NCBI RefSeq assembly: GCF_003711805.1
Contig: NZ_QXCP01000012.1
Coordinates: forward strand, 310,001-374,000
Reading direction: 5' to 3'
DNA: 64,000 nucleotides
Source: Brachybacterium sp. EE-P12
GTDB taxonomy: Bacteria; Actinomycetota; Actinomycetes; Actinomycetales; Dermabacteraceae
Part shown: positions 25,201 to 33,533 of the stretch, in pieces
Position numbering within the stretch: position 1 is the stretch's first letter
Layout of the letters: every line of letters starts with the position of its first letter
Notes under the pieces: model-generated
The model's database searches: none
Seen by the model: the letters and a program-made list of their open reading frames with translations, nothing else
What the model was told of the DNA's origin: nothing
Program-made: the position numbers and the translations under genes

Positions 25201-25504
25201 GCGGCGCCTTAAATGACCCCCTATTGACCCCCAAATGAGACCCCAAATGATCGCGCGAGGTCACACGACTGCGCGAGACCGGAACCGGCTCCTGACCAGG
25301 CATGTTGTTGCAAGGCGCGGCAATCGACAAGCCCTTGCCGCGCCCGTAGGAACGAATAAGGCTCCCGAAACTCTTGGGGTGCGAACGGGAGTTGCGAACC
25401 GTCATGACGACGGGCAGCCCGCCTGCGGCGGGTGCCAGGTCAGGCCCTCCGGGCGGGGTCAGGTCGGCGGACACGAGGGCGCTGGTGCGGTCGGTGGTGC
25501 TCAT
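25160..25504 (-). CDS. Small ORF overlapping origin region, doubtful
   Basis: This 114-residue frame starts at an ATG overlapping the stop of the HTH gene (ATGA) and runs 41 nt into rep. Only its start context argues that it is a gene; the sequence shows no domain. The DNA beneath it is full of inverted and direct repeats and more likely serves as origin or oriT. Treat as a possible translational-coupling ORF. Confidence 0.35.
   Translation of the reverse strand: MSTTDRTSALVSADLTPPGGPDLAPAAGGLPVVMTVRNSRSHPKSFGSLIRSYGRGKGLSIAAPCNNMPGQEPVPVSRSRVTSRDHLGSHLGVNRGSFKAPHAPYDVAGGGRRG
25205..25400. other. Candidate replication origin / oriT region of the element
   Basis: Upstream of rep are repeats of TGACCCCC and CCCCAAATGA (25213-25250), two copies of GCGCGAG near 25254-25276, and a hairpin with 10-bp arms GGCGCGGCAA/TTGCCGCGCC (25314-25344). 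Next come ATAAGGCTCCCG and the inverted repeat CTCCCG/CGGGAG. Iteron-like repeats suit Rep binding; the hairpin followed by a TAAG-containing stretch suits a nick region. Which is which cannot be decided by eye. Confidence 0.45.
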
Positions 25505-25749
25505 CGGGCACCGCCCTTGCTGTAGCGCTTGATGACGGCCTGGTGCGTGACGCCGAGGGCGTCGCCGATCTTCGCCCAGGTCACCCCATCGGCGCGGGCG
25601 TCGGCGACGGCGATCTCGACGGACTCCTCCAGCACGGAACGGAGCACACCGAGGTCGTAGAGACGAGCCTCGGAGTCGGCGAGGGCGGGGTCGCCCTGAC
25701 GCCAGCGGAAGCCGGTCAGGTGATCGAAGGCGGCGGAGTTCGCACTCAT
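25501..25749 (-). CDS. Small helix-turn-helix protein
   Basis: The product is 82 aa. The C-terminus WAKIGDALGVTHQAVIKRYSKGG is a clear helix-turn-helix, like sigma-70 region 4 or small actinobacterial plasmid regulators. The N-terminal half is helical and acidic. It overlaps the upstream small gene (ATGA at 25749) and the downstream ORF, so it belongs to the rep-mob operon. It may set copy number or control excision. Confidence 0.7.
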   Translation of the reverse strand: MSANSAAFDHLTGFRWRQGDPALADSEARLYDLGVLRSVLEESVEIAVADARADGVTWAKIGDALGVTHQAVIKRYSKGGAR

Positions 25750-25961
25750 CAGCGACCACCGCCCATCACGGCGGCGACGGCGGCGCGCTGTCGCGGCGTC
25801 AGCGGAGTGAGAGCCAGACGCTCACCGGCTCGGCGACCGGCGGCGCGGGCGGCGGCGATGACGGGATCGAGCCCATCAGCATGCGGAACGGGAGTCGAGG
25901 CCTGGTCGAGACCAGGGCGGTCAAGCGCAGATGCGCGGGGAACGTCGATAACGACAGACAT
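25749..25961 (-). CDS. Small basic protein, first gene of rep-mob operon
   Basis: The product is 70 aa, with an Ala/Arg-rich C-terminal helix (VIAAARAAGRRAGERLALTPLTPRQRAAVAAVMGG, cited here only in part as one predicted helical stretch). No family recognised. It starts at an ATG with GAGGA upstream, and its stop overlaps the next start. It heads a chain of genes running to 21398. The promoter should lie in 25962-26100, a relatively AT-rich stretch with no other gene. Confidence 0.55.
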   Translation of the reverse strand: MSVVIDVPRASALDRPGLDQASTPVPHADGLDPVIAAARAAGRRAGERLALTPLTPRQRAAVAAVMGGGR

Positions 25962-26100
25962 CGGAAGTCCTCAGACATGAGTATCTTCCGGTTCCCCGCC
26001 ACGGTAATTGGGCTGTTTGACCGGCTACTCATCCGGGAGCAGAACCCCGCGCTTCTAAGTCGCGGCCCCGGTGGGATCTTCTTGTCTGCAACCATTCTCC

Positions 26101-26140
26101 CATGACTCGACTCACCATTGCAATGACGAGTCGAGTCATG
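26101..26140. terminator. Perfect 13-bp inverted repeat downstream of integrase gene
   Basis: CATGACTCGACTC and its exact complement enclose 14 nt that contain ATTGCAAT. It begins 3 bp after the integrase stop, so it may terminate that transcript. It could also be an operator for the rep-mob promoter, because it lacks a T run and its arms contain repeated GACTC. Confidence 0.6.
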
Positions 26141-26142
26141 AG

Positions 26143-27579
26143 TCAGTCGCTTCTCGGCTCGATCCGCACGAGATCGGGGTCGAACTTCACGTGACCCGGC
26201 ATTATGGGCTCGATGGTCACCGTCACCAGCTCGTCCACGAGCATCCGGCGACGGTCCATGTCCAACGCCTTCCACTTCGACTCGACGACCTCACGACGCT
26301 CCGCGGTGCCGACCGCCTCCTCCACGCCCGCCAGCAGCTTCGCCGCCACCGACACCGAGCGGTCCAGCAGCTCCGTGTCGATCTCATCGATGCGGGCCTT
26401 CACGTCGTTGATCGCCGCGGTGATCTCCAGGACCGGCTGATGGATGTCGCGCAGCAGCGGGCTCAGCTCTTTCACACGCTCGACCAGGGCGTTCCGCTCG
26501 GTCAGCAGTTCCTCGCGATCCGGCCCGTCGTCCTCCTGCGGCATCACGAGGTCGTGCACGTCCACGGACGACAGGCGCGTGAGCACCGCCTCGGTGACCA
26601 TCGCATCGACGGGCTCGCGCTGGCGGGTGAGGTGGAACTGCTCGCCACAGCGGTACGTCGGCTGCTTGCGGCTATTTGTCCCCGAGACGAGCGTCGCGCC
26701 GCACTTCCCACAGAGGCCGATCGTGGACAGGAGGTACTTCGGCTGGTTGCCCTGCCTCGCCGACCTCCGCACGTTGTCCTCCAGCTTCGACACCGCAGCC
26801 CGCCACGTCTGCTCCCCGACGATGGGCGGGAACGCCTCGCCCTGCACCGGGTACAGCTCGCCGGAGGCGTAGTGCTTGATGAAACCAGCGTAGAGCGGGT
26901 TCGCCAGGAGGTAGCGCACGGCATCGACGGAGAACTCCGACCCGCGGGCGGTGAGGTGACCGGCACTGTTCAGATCCTCGCGGATTCGCCGGATCGACAG
27001 CGACGGCTCGCCGAGGAACGCGTCGAAGGCCCGCCGAACCGCGTCAGCCTCCTCCTCGATCAGTTCACCTTCTCTCGTCCAGCCGAATGCCTTCCAGGCG
27101 GACGTGGGAATACCCTCGGCACGTCGGCGCTCGTTCGATCTGATCTGTCGCTCGGCCTTGCGTCGCGCCTCGAACCGGGCCAGCGCGGCGAGCATCGTGG
27201 CCCGGAACTCACCGTCTGCCGTCGAAAGGTCGATCTCGCCGTCCACGGTGACGACCCGCAGGCCGAGATCGATCAGCGTGTTGAGGTCCTTCGTGCTGCG
27301 CAGCAGCCGGTCCATGTCCACGGCGACCACCATCGAGAACCGGCCCGCGCGGGCGTCGTCCAGCATCTCGGCCCAGCGGGTGCCAGCGCGGCGCTTCTTC
27401 GTCGCCGACACCGCGTTGTCCTCGTAGACCTCGACGACGTTCCAGTCCTTGGCCTCGGCCAGCGCCCTGATCTTCCTCAGCTGCGTATCGACCGTCCAGC
27501 GGTCGCCCTTGCGGTCCATCGAGGCGCGGACGTACGCGGCCACCTCGTTCGTCTTCCTCAGCGCTACCAGTTCGACCAT
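26143..27579 (-). CDS. Large serine recombinase (integrase)
   Basis: The product is 478 aa. The catalytic N-terminal domain has VAAYVRASMDRKGD (nucleophilic Ser19), VAVDMDRLLRSTKDLNTLID and FRATMLAALARFEARRKAER. It is followed by the recombinase domain (LLANPLYAGFIKHY), a zinc ribbon (LCGKCGATLVSG ... YRCGEQF) and a coiled-coil tail. It integrates the element at attB in the LLM gene. It lies at the right end, reading inward from attR, the usual place. ATG 27579 has no good Shine-Dalgarno; a GTG at 27543 with GAGGAAG upstream is a strong alternative start. No excisionase candidate is obvious. Confidence 0.93.
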   Translation of the reverse strand: MVELVALRKTNEVAAYVRASMDRKGDRWTVDTQLRKIRALAEAKDWNVVEVYEDNAVSATKKRRAGTRWAEMLDDARAGRFSMVVAVDMDRLLRSTKDLNTLIDLGLRVVTVDGEIDLSTADGEFRATMLAALARFEARRKAERQIRSNERRRAEGIPTSAWKAFGWTREGELIEEEADAVRRAFDAFLGEPSLSIRRIREDLNSAGHLTARGSEFSVDAVRYLLANPLYAGFIKHYASGELYPVQGEAFPPIVGEQTWRAAVSKLEDNVRRSARQGNQPKYLLSTIGLCGKCGATLVSGTNSRKQPTYRCGEQFHLTRQREPVDAMVTEAVLTRLSSVDVHDLVMPQEDDGPDREELLTERNALVERVKELSPLLRDIHQPVLEITAAINDVKARIDEIDTELLDRSVSVAAKLLAGVEEAVGTAERREVVESKWKALDMDRRRMLVDELVTVTIEPIMPGHVKFDPDLVRIEPRSD

Positions 27580-27601
27580 GCAGCCAAGCTTACGTGAACG
27601 G

Positions 27602-27625
27602 GTGTTGCAACCGCGACATGCGCTA
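27602..27625. other. attR of the integrated element
   Basis: The arm GTGTTGCAACC (27602-27612) is followed by one base and the core CGACATGCGCTA (27614-27625), after which the LLM reading frame resumes. Confidence 0.85.
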
Positions 27626-28445
27626 CGAGAACCCGCTGTACCTCGCCGAGGAGGCTGCGGCCCTCGACCACATCGCCGACGGGCGGGTGGCGCTGGGCAT
27701 CTCCCGCGGCGCGCCCGAGGCGGCCGACCGCGGCTGGGAGTCCTTCGGCTACACCGGCTCCACCGACCCGCGCGGCGCGGACATCGCCATGGCGAAGTTC
27801 GAGACCTTCCTGCAGGCCATCCAGGGGCATCCGATGACCCGCGCGGCCGCGCAGCCATACATGTCCGACGCCGCCCCGCACGCCCCGCTCTCGATCGAGC
27901 CGCAGTCCGAGGAGCTCATCCGCCACATCTGGTGGGGCTCGGGATCCCGCGCCACGGCCGAGCGCACCGGCGCGCAGGGACTGAACATGATGAGCTCCAC
28001 CCTGCTCACCGAGGCGAACGGCGCGGCCTTCGGCGACCTGCAGGCCGAGCAGATCGACGTCTTCCGCGAGGCGTTCCGCGAGGCCGGGCACACGCACGTC
28101 CCGCGCGTCTCCGTCTCCCGCAGCGTCTTCCCGGTCCTCACGGACCGCGACCGGATGCTCTTCGGCCCCGGCGGGGGCAGCAGCGGCGACCAGATCGGCA
28201 TCATCGACGGCACCCGCTCGACCTTCGGCCGCACCTACACCGGCGAGCCGGATCAGCTGATCGAGGAGCTGAGGGCCGACGCCGCGGTGCAGTCCGCGGA
28301 CACCCTGCTGCTGACGATCCCGAGCCAGGCCGGGGTCGAGCTGAACCTCCGGATCCTCGAGAACTTCGCGACGCACGTCGCCCCGGCGCTCGGCTGGCGG
28401 CCCAACACGGAGGGCCCCGTCGCCGGCGACCCCGTCACCGCCTGA
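27618..28445 (+). pseudogene. 3' part of LLM flavin-dependent monooxygenase gene
   Basis: The 275 residues MRYENPLYLAEEAAALDHIADGR onward are the body of an LLM oxidoreductase, with RVALGISRGAPEAADRGWE and PRVSVSRSVFPVL. Without the first 81 residues it lacks the first strands of the barrel, so it is probably inactive even if translated. Precise excision of the element would restore the gene. No Shine-Dalgarno precedes the ATG. Confidence 0.88.
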
Positions 28446-28533
28446 GGGCGGGGGAGGCGCCAAGCCGGCAGACGACCGCGCCCGATCCGGCCGCCCCCAT
28501 GTCACGGACGAGCCGGCGGCGCCCATGTCACGG

Positions 28534-28591
28534 GCGGGCTCATGGCGGCACGAGGTGGCTATATCGCCATCTCGTGCCGCCATGAGCCCGC
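28534..28591. repeat. Long intergenic hairpin, 26-bp stem, loop TATATC
   Basis: Left arm 28534-28559 pairs with 28566-28591 with one G-T wobble only. The stem contains ATGGCGG...CCGCCAT. Just upstream, CCCATGTCACGG occurs twice (28496-28507, 28522-28533). It sits between the LLM remnant and xth and may be a terminator, but there is no T run. It resembles the palindrome at 46427-46478. Confidence 0.8.
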
Positions 28592-28725
28592 GCACGACAT
28601 CGCCGATCGGCGGCGGGGCGGCTCCGCGCCGACGACGAGTCGGCGACCGATCGGCTGCCAGCCCCAGGAGGGCTGGGCGTGCCCCGCCGGCGACCTCGTC
28701 CCGCAGCACCCCGTAGCCTGCGGGG

Positions 28726-29706
28726 ATGCTCCGCATCGCGTCCGCCAACGTCAACGGGATCCGTGCCGCCCACCGCCGGGGCTTCGGCGACTGGCTCGCC
28801 GCGCGCGGCTGCGACGTGATCGCGCTGCAGGAGGTGCGGGCCCAGGCCGCGAAGCTGCCCGAGGTCGCGTTCGGCGATTACCACGTCGCCCTCGAGACCG
28901 GCACGCTGCCGGGGCGCAACGGGGTGGCCGTGCTGACCCGTCGGCCGCCCGCGGCGGTGCGCAGCTGGCGTGGTGCGGCGCTGCTCGGCGGCCCGGCAGG
29001 AGAGCCCGCACGGCTCGCCACGACGACGGGCGAGGAGGTACGGCTCGACGACGCGCCCGGCCCCGCCCTCACCCCGATCCCCGCGCAGGACCGAGTGCCG
29101 CTCGCGCGGGGCCTGTCACGCTTCGTCGCCGAGGGCCGCTATCTCGAGGTGGACCTCGCCGACGCCCCGCTCACGATCGCCTGCCTCTATCTGCCCAAGG
29201 GCGGCCTGCCTGCGCATCTGCAGCGGCCCGAGCGGATGCGGGAGGCGCCCGACGGGGGTGCGAAGTACGCCCGGAAGATGCTGTTCATGGACGGCTTCGC
29301 GCGCTATCTGACGCGCGCGCGCCGCGCCGCCGCGGCCGACGGGCGCGAGTTCCTGCTGATGGGGGATCTGAACATCGCCCACACCCGGCAGGACCTCGCC
29401 GCCTGGCGCCGGAACCAGCAGACCGACGGTTTCCTGCCCGAGGAGCGGGAGTGGCTCGGCGCGCAGCTCTCCCCGCGCACGCTCGTGGACGTGGTGCGGC
29501 GTCTGCATCCCGAGGAGGACGGGCCCTACTCGTGGTGGTCCTGGCTCGGGCAGTCCTTCGCGAAGGATGCGGGCTGGCGGATCGACTACCACCTGGCCAC
29601 GCCGCGCCTGGCACGGGCCGCGGTGCGCGCGGAGGTGGACCGGGAGCACCACGGCGTGCGGCTGTCGGACCACTCCCCCGTGGTCGTCGACTACGACTGG
29701 CCCTGA
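28726..29706 (+). CDS. xth: Exodeoxyribonuclease III (AP endonuclease family)
   Basis: The product is 326 aa, longer than the 268-residue E. coli enzyme because of insertions around residues 85-140. Family motifs are ASANVNGIRAAHRRG (metal and phosphate pocket), DVIALQEVRAQ with catalytic Glu, LYLPKGG, LLMGDLNIAHTRQDL, and the final GVRLSDHSPVVVDYDW with the catalytic Asp-His. It removes abasic sites and 3'-blocking groups in base-excision repair. It stands alone on the + strand. Confidence 0.92.
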   Translation: MLRIASANVNGIRAAHRRGFGDWLAARGCDVIALQEVRAQAAKLPEVAFGDYHVALETGTLPGRNGVAVLTRRPPAAVRSWRGAALLGGPAGEPARLATTTGEEVRLDDAPGPALTPIPAQDRVPLARGLSRFVAEGRYLEVDLADAPLTIACLYLPKGGLPAHLQRPERMREAPDGGAKYARKMLFMDGFARYLTRARRAAAADGREFLLMGDLNIAHTRQDLAAWRRNQQTDGFLPEEREWLGAQLSPRTLVDVVRRLHPEEDGPYSWWSWLGQSFAKDAGWRIDYHLATPRLARAAVRAEVDREHHGVRLSDHSPVVVDYDWP

Positions 29707-29885
29707 ATCGGGGTCGCTCGGATGCGGCGGCTTGCCCCGGCAGCGCCGCAGGGCCGCGGGGTTGCGGGGGCCGGCAGCGCCTCAGAGCCGCGTGGGCAGA
29801 GCCGCCTGCCGCCCGGTCGACCATGGCGGACGCGTGAACCGTCCGGCACGCACCGATGAGCACCTGATGCACATCTTTTCCGCTC

Positions 29886-29900
29886 CGGACAACATGTCCG
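29886..29900. promoter_or_regulatory. Inverted repeat CGGACA-ACA-TGTCCG upstream of phoD
   Basis: Perfect 6-bp arms, 62 bp before the phoD start; operator candidate of unknown regulator. The rest of the 255-bp gap after xth shows no gene. Confidence 0.45.
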
Positions 29901-29961
29901 CGCATCATTTCCAGCAGGCCCAGCATGGTCCTCGCCCCGCCCCTGACGGACAAGGACGACC

Positions 29962-31611
29962 ATGGACCTCTCCTCCGACCTGCGCCCCGCCGAGCCCGTG
30001 CAGCCCACCCGCTTCATCGCCCCCGACCGGGGCGCGAACCTCGCCCGTCGGCGCCGCCTGAGCAGGCGCCACTTCACCGCCGCCTCGCTGACCACGCTGA
30101 GCGCCGCCGGGGTGCTCGGCGTGCAGCCCGCCCACGCCGATGACGGGTCCTGGCGCCGTCAGGACCCCTTCACCCTGGGCGTCGCCTCGGGCGATCCGAC
30201 CTCGAGCTCCGTGGTGCTGTGGACCCGCCTGGCCGTGGACCCGCACGTGCTGGACGGACGCGGCGGCATGCCCTCGGTGCCGGTCGAGGTGCGCTGGGAG
30301 CTCGCCCGCGACGAGCGCTTCCGCGACATCGTCCGCCGCGGCACCGAGACGGCCCTGCCCGAGGAGGGCCACAGTCTCCACGTCGAGCTCGAGGACCTCC
30401 CCGCGGACTCGGAGTTCTTCTACCGCTTCCGCACGGGCCGGCACGTCTCCCGCACTGGCCGCACGCTGACCACCCCCGCCGCGGGCAGCACCCGGAACCT
30501 GCGCATGGTGCACCTGTCCTGCTCGCACTGGGAGGGCGGCTGGTTCACCGCCTACCGCCGCGCCGCCGAGGATCGACCCGATCTCGTCTTCGCGCTCGGC
30601 GACTACATCTACGAGGGCGGGCCCGGCAGCTCCGAGATCCGCAAGCACCCGCACCGGCTGTGCACCACGCTCGAGGACTACCGCCTGCGCTACGCGACCT
30701 ACAAGACCGATCCCGACCTGCAGGAGCTGCACGCGACCGCCCCGTGGATCGTGACCTGGGACGACCACGAGATCCAGGACAACTGGGCGGGCGTGCACCC
30801 CAAGGACGGCGTGCCCAGCGACGCCTGGATGGCCCGGCGCATCGCGGCCCAGCAGGCGTACTACGAGAACATGCCGCTGCGGCGCAGCAGCGCCCCCGTC
30901 GGCTCCTCGATCCAGCTGTTCCGCCGCCTGCACTGGGGGGACCTGGCGACCTTCCACGTGCTGGACACCCGCCAGTACCGCGACCTGCAGGCCTGCCACG
31001 ACGGCGGCAGGACCTGGTGGTTCACCGACTGCGCCGAGCAGGAGGACCCCTCGCGCACGATCCTCGGCGAGGACCAGATGCAGTGGCTGCAGGACGGGAT
31101 GATCGAGGCGGGGACGACCTGGCAGCTGCTGGCCCAGAGCGTCTTCTTCGCCAAGCGCGACAACGCCCCCGGCCCCACGACGACGCTGGGCTCCGACGGC
31201 TGGGACGGCTACCGCGCCGACCGCGACAGGATCGTGCGCACCTGGGACGAGCACCAGGTCGCGACCCCCGTCGTGCTCACCGGCGACGTGCACGTCCACT
31301 TCGCCAACGAGCTCAAGGCCGACTTCTGGGAGCCGGACTCCGCCACGCTCGGCGTGGAGCTGGTGACCACCGCGATCACCTCGGGCGGCGACGGCAGCGA
31401 CAAGGCCAACGGCGAGGACGACGTGCTCGCCGAGAACCCGCACATCAAGTACATCAAGAGCCGACGCGGCTACGTCCTCTCGGAGTACTCGACCGAGGAG
31501 CTGCGCGTGGACTACAAGACCCTCGCCGAGGTGACCCGCCCCGGCGCGGAGATCCAGGTGGACCGCACCTACGTGGTGCCCGCCGGGGAGCCGGCGCTGC
31601 ATCGGGGGTGA
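29962..31611 (+). CDS. phoD: Alkaline phosphatase D (PhoD), Tat-exported
   Basis: The product is 549 aa. A Tat signal is clear: RRRLSRRHFTAASLTTLSAA with cleavage after AHA near residue 58. The PhoD N-terminal Fn3-like domain (FTLGVASGDPTSSSVVLWTRL) and the metallophosphatase core follow: LSCSHWEGG, VFALGDYIYE, WIVTWDDHEIQDNW and VVLTGDVHVHFANEL provide the Fe/Ca ligands. PhoD hydrolyses phosphodiesters and monoesters outside the cell, releasing phosphate from teichoic acids or nucleotides. AAGGACGACC precedes the ATG. Confidence 0.93.
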   Translation: MDLSSDLRPAEPVQPTRFIAPDRGANLARRRRLSRRHFTAASLTTLSAAGVLGVQPAHADDGSWRRQDPFTLGVASGDPTSSSVVLWTRLAVDPHVLDGRGGMPSVPVEVRWELARDERFRDIVRRGTETALPEEGHSLHVELEDLPADSEFFYRFRTGRHVSRTGRTLTTPAAGSTRNLRMVHLSCSHWEGGWFTAYRRAAEDRPDLVFALGDYIYEGGPGSSEIRKHPHRLCTTLEDYRLRYATYKTDPDLQELHATAPWIVTWDDHEIQDNWAGVHPKDGVPSDAWMARRIAAQQAYYENMPLRRSSAPVGSSIQLFRRLHWGDLATFHVLDTRQYRDLQACHDGGRTWWFTDCAEQEDPSRTILGEDQMQWLQDGMIEAGTTWQLLAQSVFFAKRDNAPGPTTTLGSDGWDGYRADRDRIVRTWDEHQVATPVVLTGDVHVHFANELKADFWEPDSATLGVELVTTAITSGGDGSDKANGEDDVLAENPHIKYIKSRRGYVLSEYSTEELRVDYKTLAEVTRPGAEIQVDRTYVVPAGEPALHRG

Positions 31612-31710
31612 GCGCGGGCGGGCCCCCTTCCCCGCCGGTTCCCGTCGAGTAGGATCGCGCGTGCGAGCGTCGGTGGGGCGCCCGCCCTGCGCACTCCACG
31701 GAGGACCGTG

Positions 31711-32649
31711 ATGCCTCAGCACGCCGCCGCGCCTGCTGCACCCTCCTCCCCCGCCCCCGGCTCGACCGGCACCGAGGCCTCGCGCCGGCTGCTGCACCCG
31801 GAGTCGTCGGCGCCCGCACTGACCCTGTGGGGCTCCTCCTCGATGAGCTCGGAAGGCGGGGCGGAGGCGACCGCGGTGCCGGTGCGGATCCATGAGCACC
31901 TCGCCCTGGCCGCGGCGCCCGCTGCCGTGCACCCTTTCGGCGTGGGGGCGACGAGATCCCCGCACACGCTGCTGCAGCGCGGTCTGGTCAGCCCCGCGCT
32001 CCGGCCCGAGGGGGGCCCGGAGCCGGGCACCGGCCGCCGCGCGGTCACGCTCGACTCCGAGCTGCGGCCTGCGGGTCCGCTGCGGATCCCCGGACGGGTG
32101 GACGGTGTGGAGGGGATCCTCGACGGCAGCTCCGGGGACTGGTTCTTCGTCCCGACGGACCCGGCCGACGAGATCACCGGCGGGACGTTCACCTCCTCGC
32201 TCGCCGAGATCGCGGAGGGCTCCCGACAGGTGCTGTGGATGGGCAAGAACAACATCCGCGACGTCGAGGCGGTGCTCGAGCACACCGCGCGGATGGCGGA
32301 GGCGGCCGGCGACGGGGACACCCTCGTGCTCGGCCACTGGTGCACGGAGCACGACCCGATCGGCTCCGAGACAGGCGCCGCCGTCGCCGAGGTCAACGCC
32401 GCCTACGCCGAGGCCTACGGCGATCACTTCCTGGACGTGCAGCAGCTGCTGACCGGCGAGGAGGGCCTGGCCAGCTCGCCGCTCGCGCCGCTGAGCCTGC
32501 TGGAGCAGAGCACCACCCACGACGCCCTGGACCGCGCGATCGTGCCGCCGCTGCTGGTCGCCTCGGACGAGATCCACCTCAACGGCTGGGGGAACCTGGC
32601 GCTGAGCTGGGCGCTCGCACGACGGATGCAGGAGCTGCGATGGCTCTGA
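31711..32649 (+). CDS. SGNH/GDSL-hydrolase-like protein
   Basis: The product is 312 aa. SGNH blocks can be seen: LTLWGSSSMSS (nucleophile block, G-x-S), WMGKNNIRD (Asn block) and ASDEIHLNGWGN (D-x-x-H block). So it is probably an esterase or acetyltransferase-type hydrolase. No signal peptide; the first 30 residues are Ala/Pro/Ser-rich. GGAGGACC precedes the GTG/ATG pair at 31708/31711; I chose the ATG. It overlaps the SLH gene by 10 nt, so they are co-translated. Confidence 0.7.
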   Translation: MPQHAAAPAAPSSPAPGSTGTEASRRLLHPESSAPALTLWGSSSMSSEGGAEATAVPVRIHEHLALAAAPAAVHPFGVGATRSPHTLLQRGLVSPALRPEGGPEPGTGRRAVTLDSELRPAGPLRIPGRVDGVEGILDGSSGDWFFVPTDPADEITGGTFTSSLAEIAEGSRQVLWMGKNNIRDVEAVLEHTARMAEAAGDGDTLVLGHWCTEHDPIGSETGAAVAEVNAAYAEAYGDHFLDVQQLLTGEEGLASSPLAPLSLLEQSTTHDALDRAIVPPLLVASDEIHLNGWGNLALSWALARRMQELRWL

Positions 32650-33479
32650 GACGACCTGCGGCGCCGCGCCTGCGCCCCGACCGGCCCGGTGCGCCCGTCG
32701 CCCCTGCCGTCGCCGTCCCGCCTGCGACTCCTGTGCCCGCGCCGGCGCCCGCCGCCGCACCGCCCGCCCCGCCTGCGCCGGAGCTGCCGTCGACGCCCCA
32801 GACCGCCACCCGACGCCCGCTCCCTCGCCGCACCCTGCTGCTCGCCGGAGGCGCCGCCGCGGCGGTCGCGGGAATCGCCGGCGCCGGCGTGCTGGCGGCC
32901 CGCACGCCCGGCCCCGCCACCAGCCCGTTCTCCGATGTGGCCGACGGCGATGCCGCTCTCGAGGCGATGATCTGGGCTGATGACGCAGGGATCCTGCCCG
33001 CGAGCGGCGGCGCCTTCTCCCCGGACGCCGCAGTCACCCGGGGCGGGACCGCCGCGGCGCTGCACCGCTTCGCCGGCACACCCGCGGTGCCCCTCGAGGA
33101 CGTGCCGGTGCTGATCGTCGACCTGGGCGAGGACGCGGCGCAGGCCTCCGCCCTGCTGTGGCTGCACGGACGGGGCGCGCTGTGGGGCGATGCCGAGCTC
33201 AAGGTGCATCCGGAGGATCCCGCGACCCGCAGCTGCGCCGCGGAGATGCTCGCGGCGCTGCTGCGCCCCGCGCTCGCGGGGATCGGCGCGGTCTGGGCCT
33301 CCGAGGCGGAGGTCGACGGGGGCCTCCCCCTCGACGTCGCCTGGCTGTCCCGGGCGGGCATGGTCCCTCAGCTCGAGGGCGACTGGGACGGGGAGGCCGG
33401 GGTGACCCGGGCGGAGCTCGCGACCGTGCTGCACCGCGCGGACGGCGTCATCGCCGCCGCGCTCGAGAGCATCGCCTGA
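32640..33479 (+). CDS. Membrane-anchored protein with SLH-like repeats
   Basis: The product is 279 aa. An Ala/Pro-rich cytoplasmic segment (residues 1-60) precedes one membrane helix (RRTLLLAGGAAAAVAGIAGA). The outside part shows three degenerate S-layer-homology units: SPFSDVADGDAALEAMIWAD with VTRGGTAAALHRFAG, a middle copy, and the last with VTRAELATVLHRADG. SLH modules bind cell-wall polymers. Overlap with the SGNH gene suggests the two products act together at the wall, for example in polymer modification. Confidence 0.7.
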   Translation: MALRRPAAPRLRPDRPGAPVAPAVAVPPATPVPAPAPAAAPPAPPAPELPSTPQTATRRPLPRRTLLLAGGAAAAVAGIAGAGVLAARTPGPATSPFSDVADGDAALEAMIWADDAGILPASGGAFSPDAAVTRGGTAAALHRFAGTPAVPLEDVPVLIVDLGEDAAQASALLWLHGRGALWGDAELKVHPEDPATRSCAAEMLAALLRPALAGIGAVWASEAEVDGGLPLDVAWLSRAGMVPQLEGDWDGEAGVTRAELATVLHRADGVIAAALESIA

Positions 33480-33533
33480 CCCCTCGGCCCACCCGGCCGT
33501 GCGCCGTCGGCCGTGCGGCATAGGGTGGAGACC

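Larger units (their letters stand above)
19547..27625. mobile_element. Integrative mobilizable element of 8,067 bp with serine integrase, Rep and Mob genes
   Basis: The element is bounded by a 12-bp direct repeat CGACATGCGCTA (19547-19558 and 27614-27625) and splits an LLM monooxygenase gene. From left to right it carries a leader peptide and MFS efflux gene on +, then on the minus strand a MobB-like protein, relaxase, MobC, a HUH/helicase Rep, small regulators, and a large serine integrase at the right end next to attR. There are no conjugation (type IV secretion) genes, so it needs a helper to transfer. Rep and Mob suggest an integrated small plasmid. Base use is less GC-extreme than in the flanks. 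Confidence 0.92.

Noticed and set aside
28534..28591. Insertion-sequence end
   Set aside because: No transposase gene, no target duplication; a hairpin between genes explains it.
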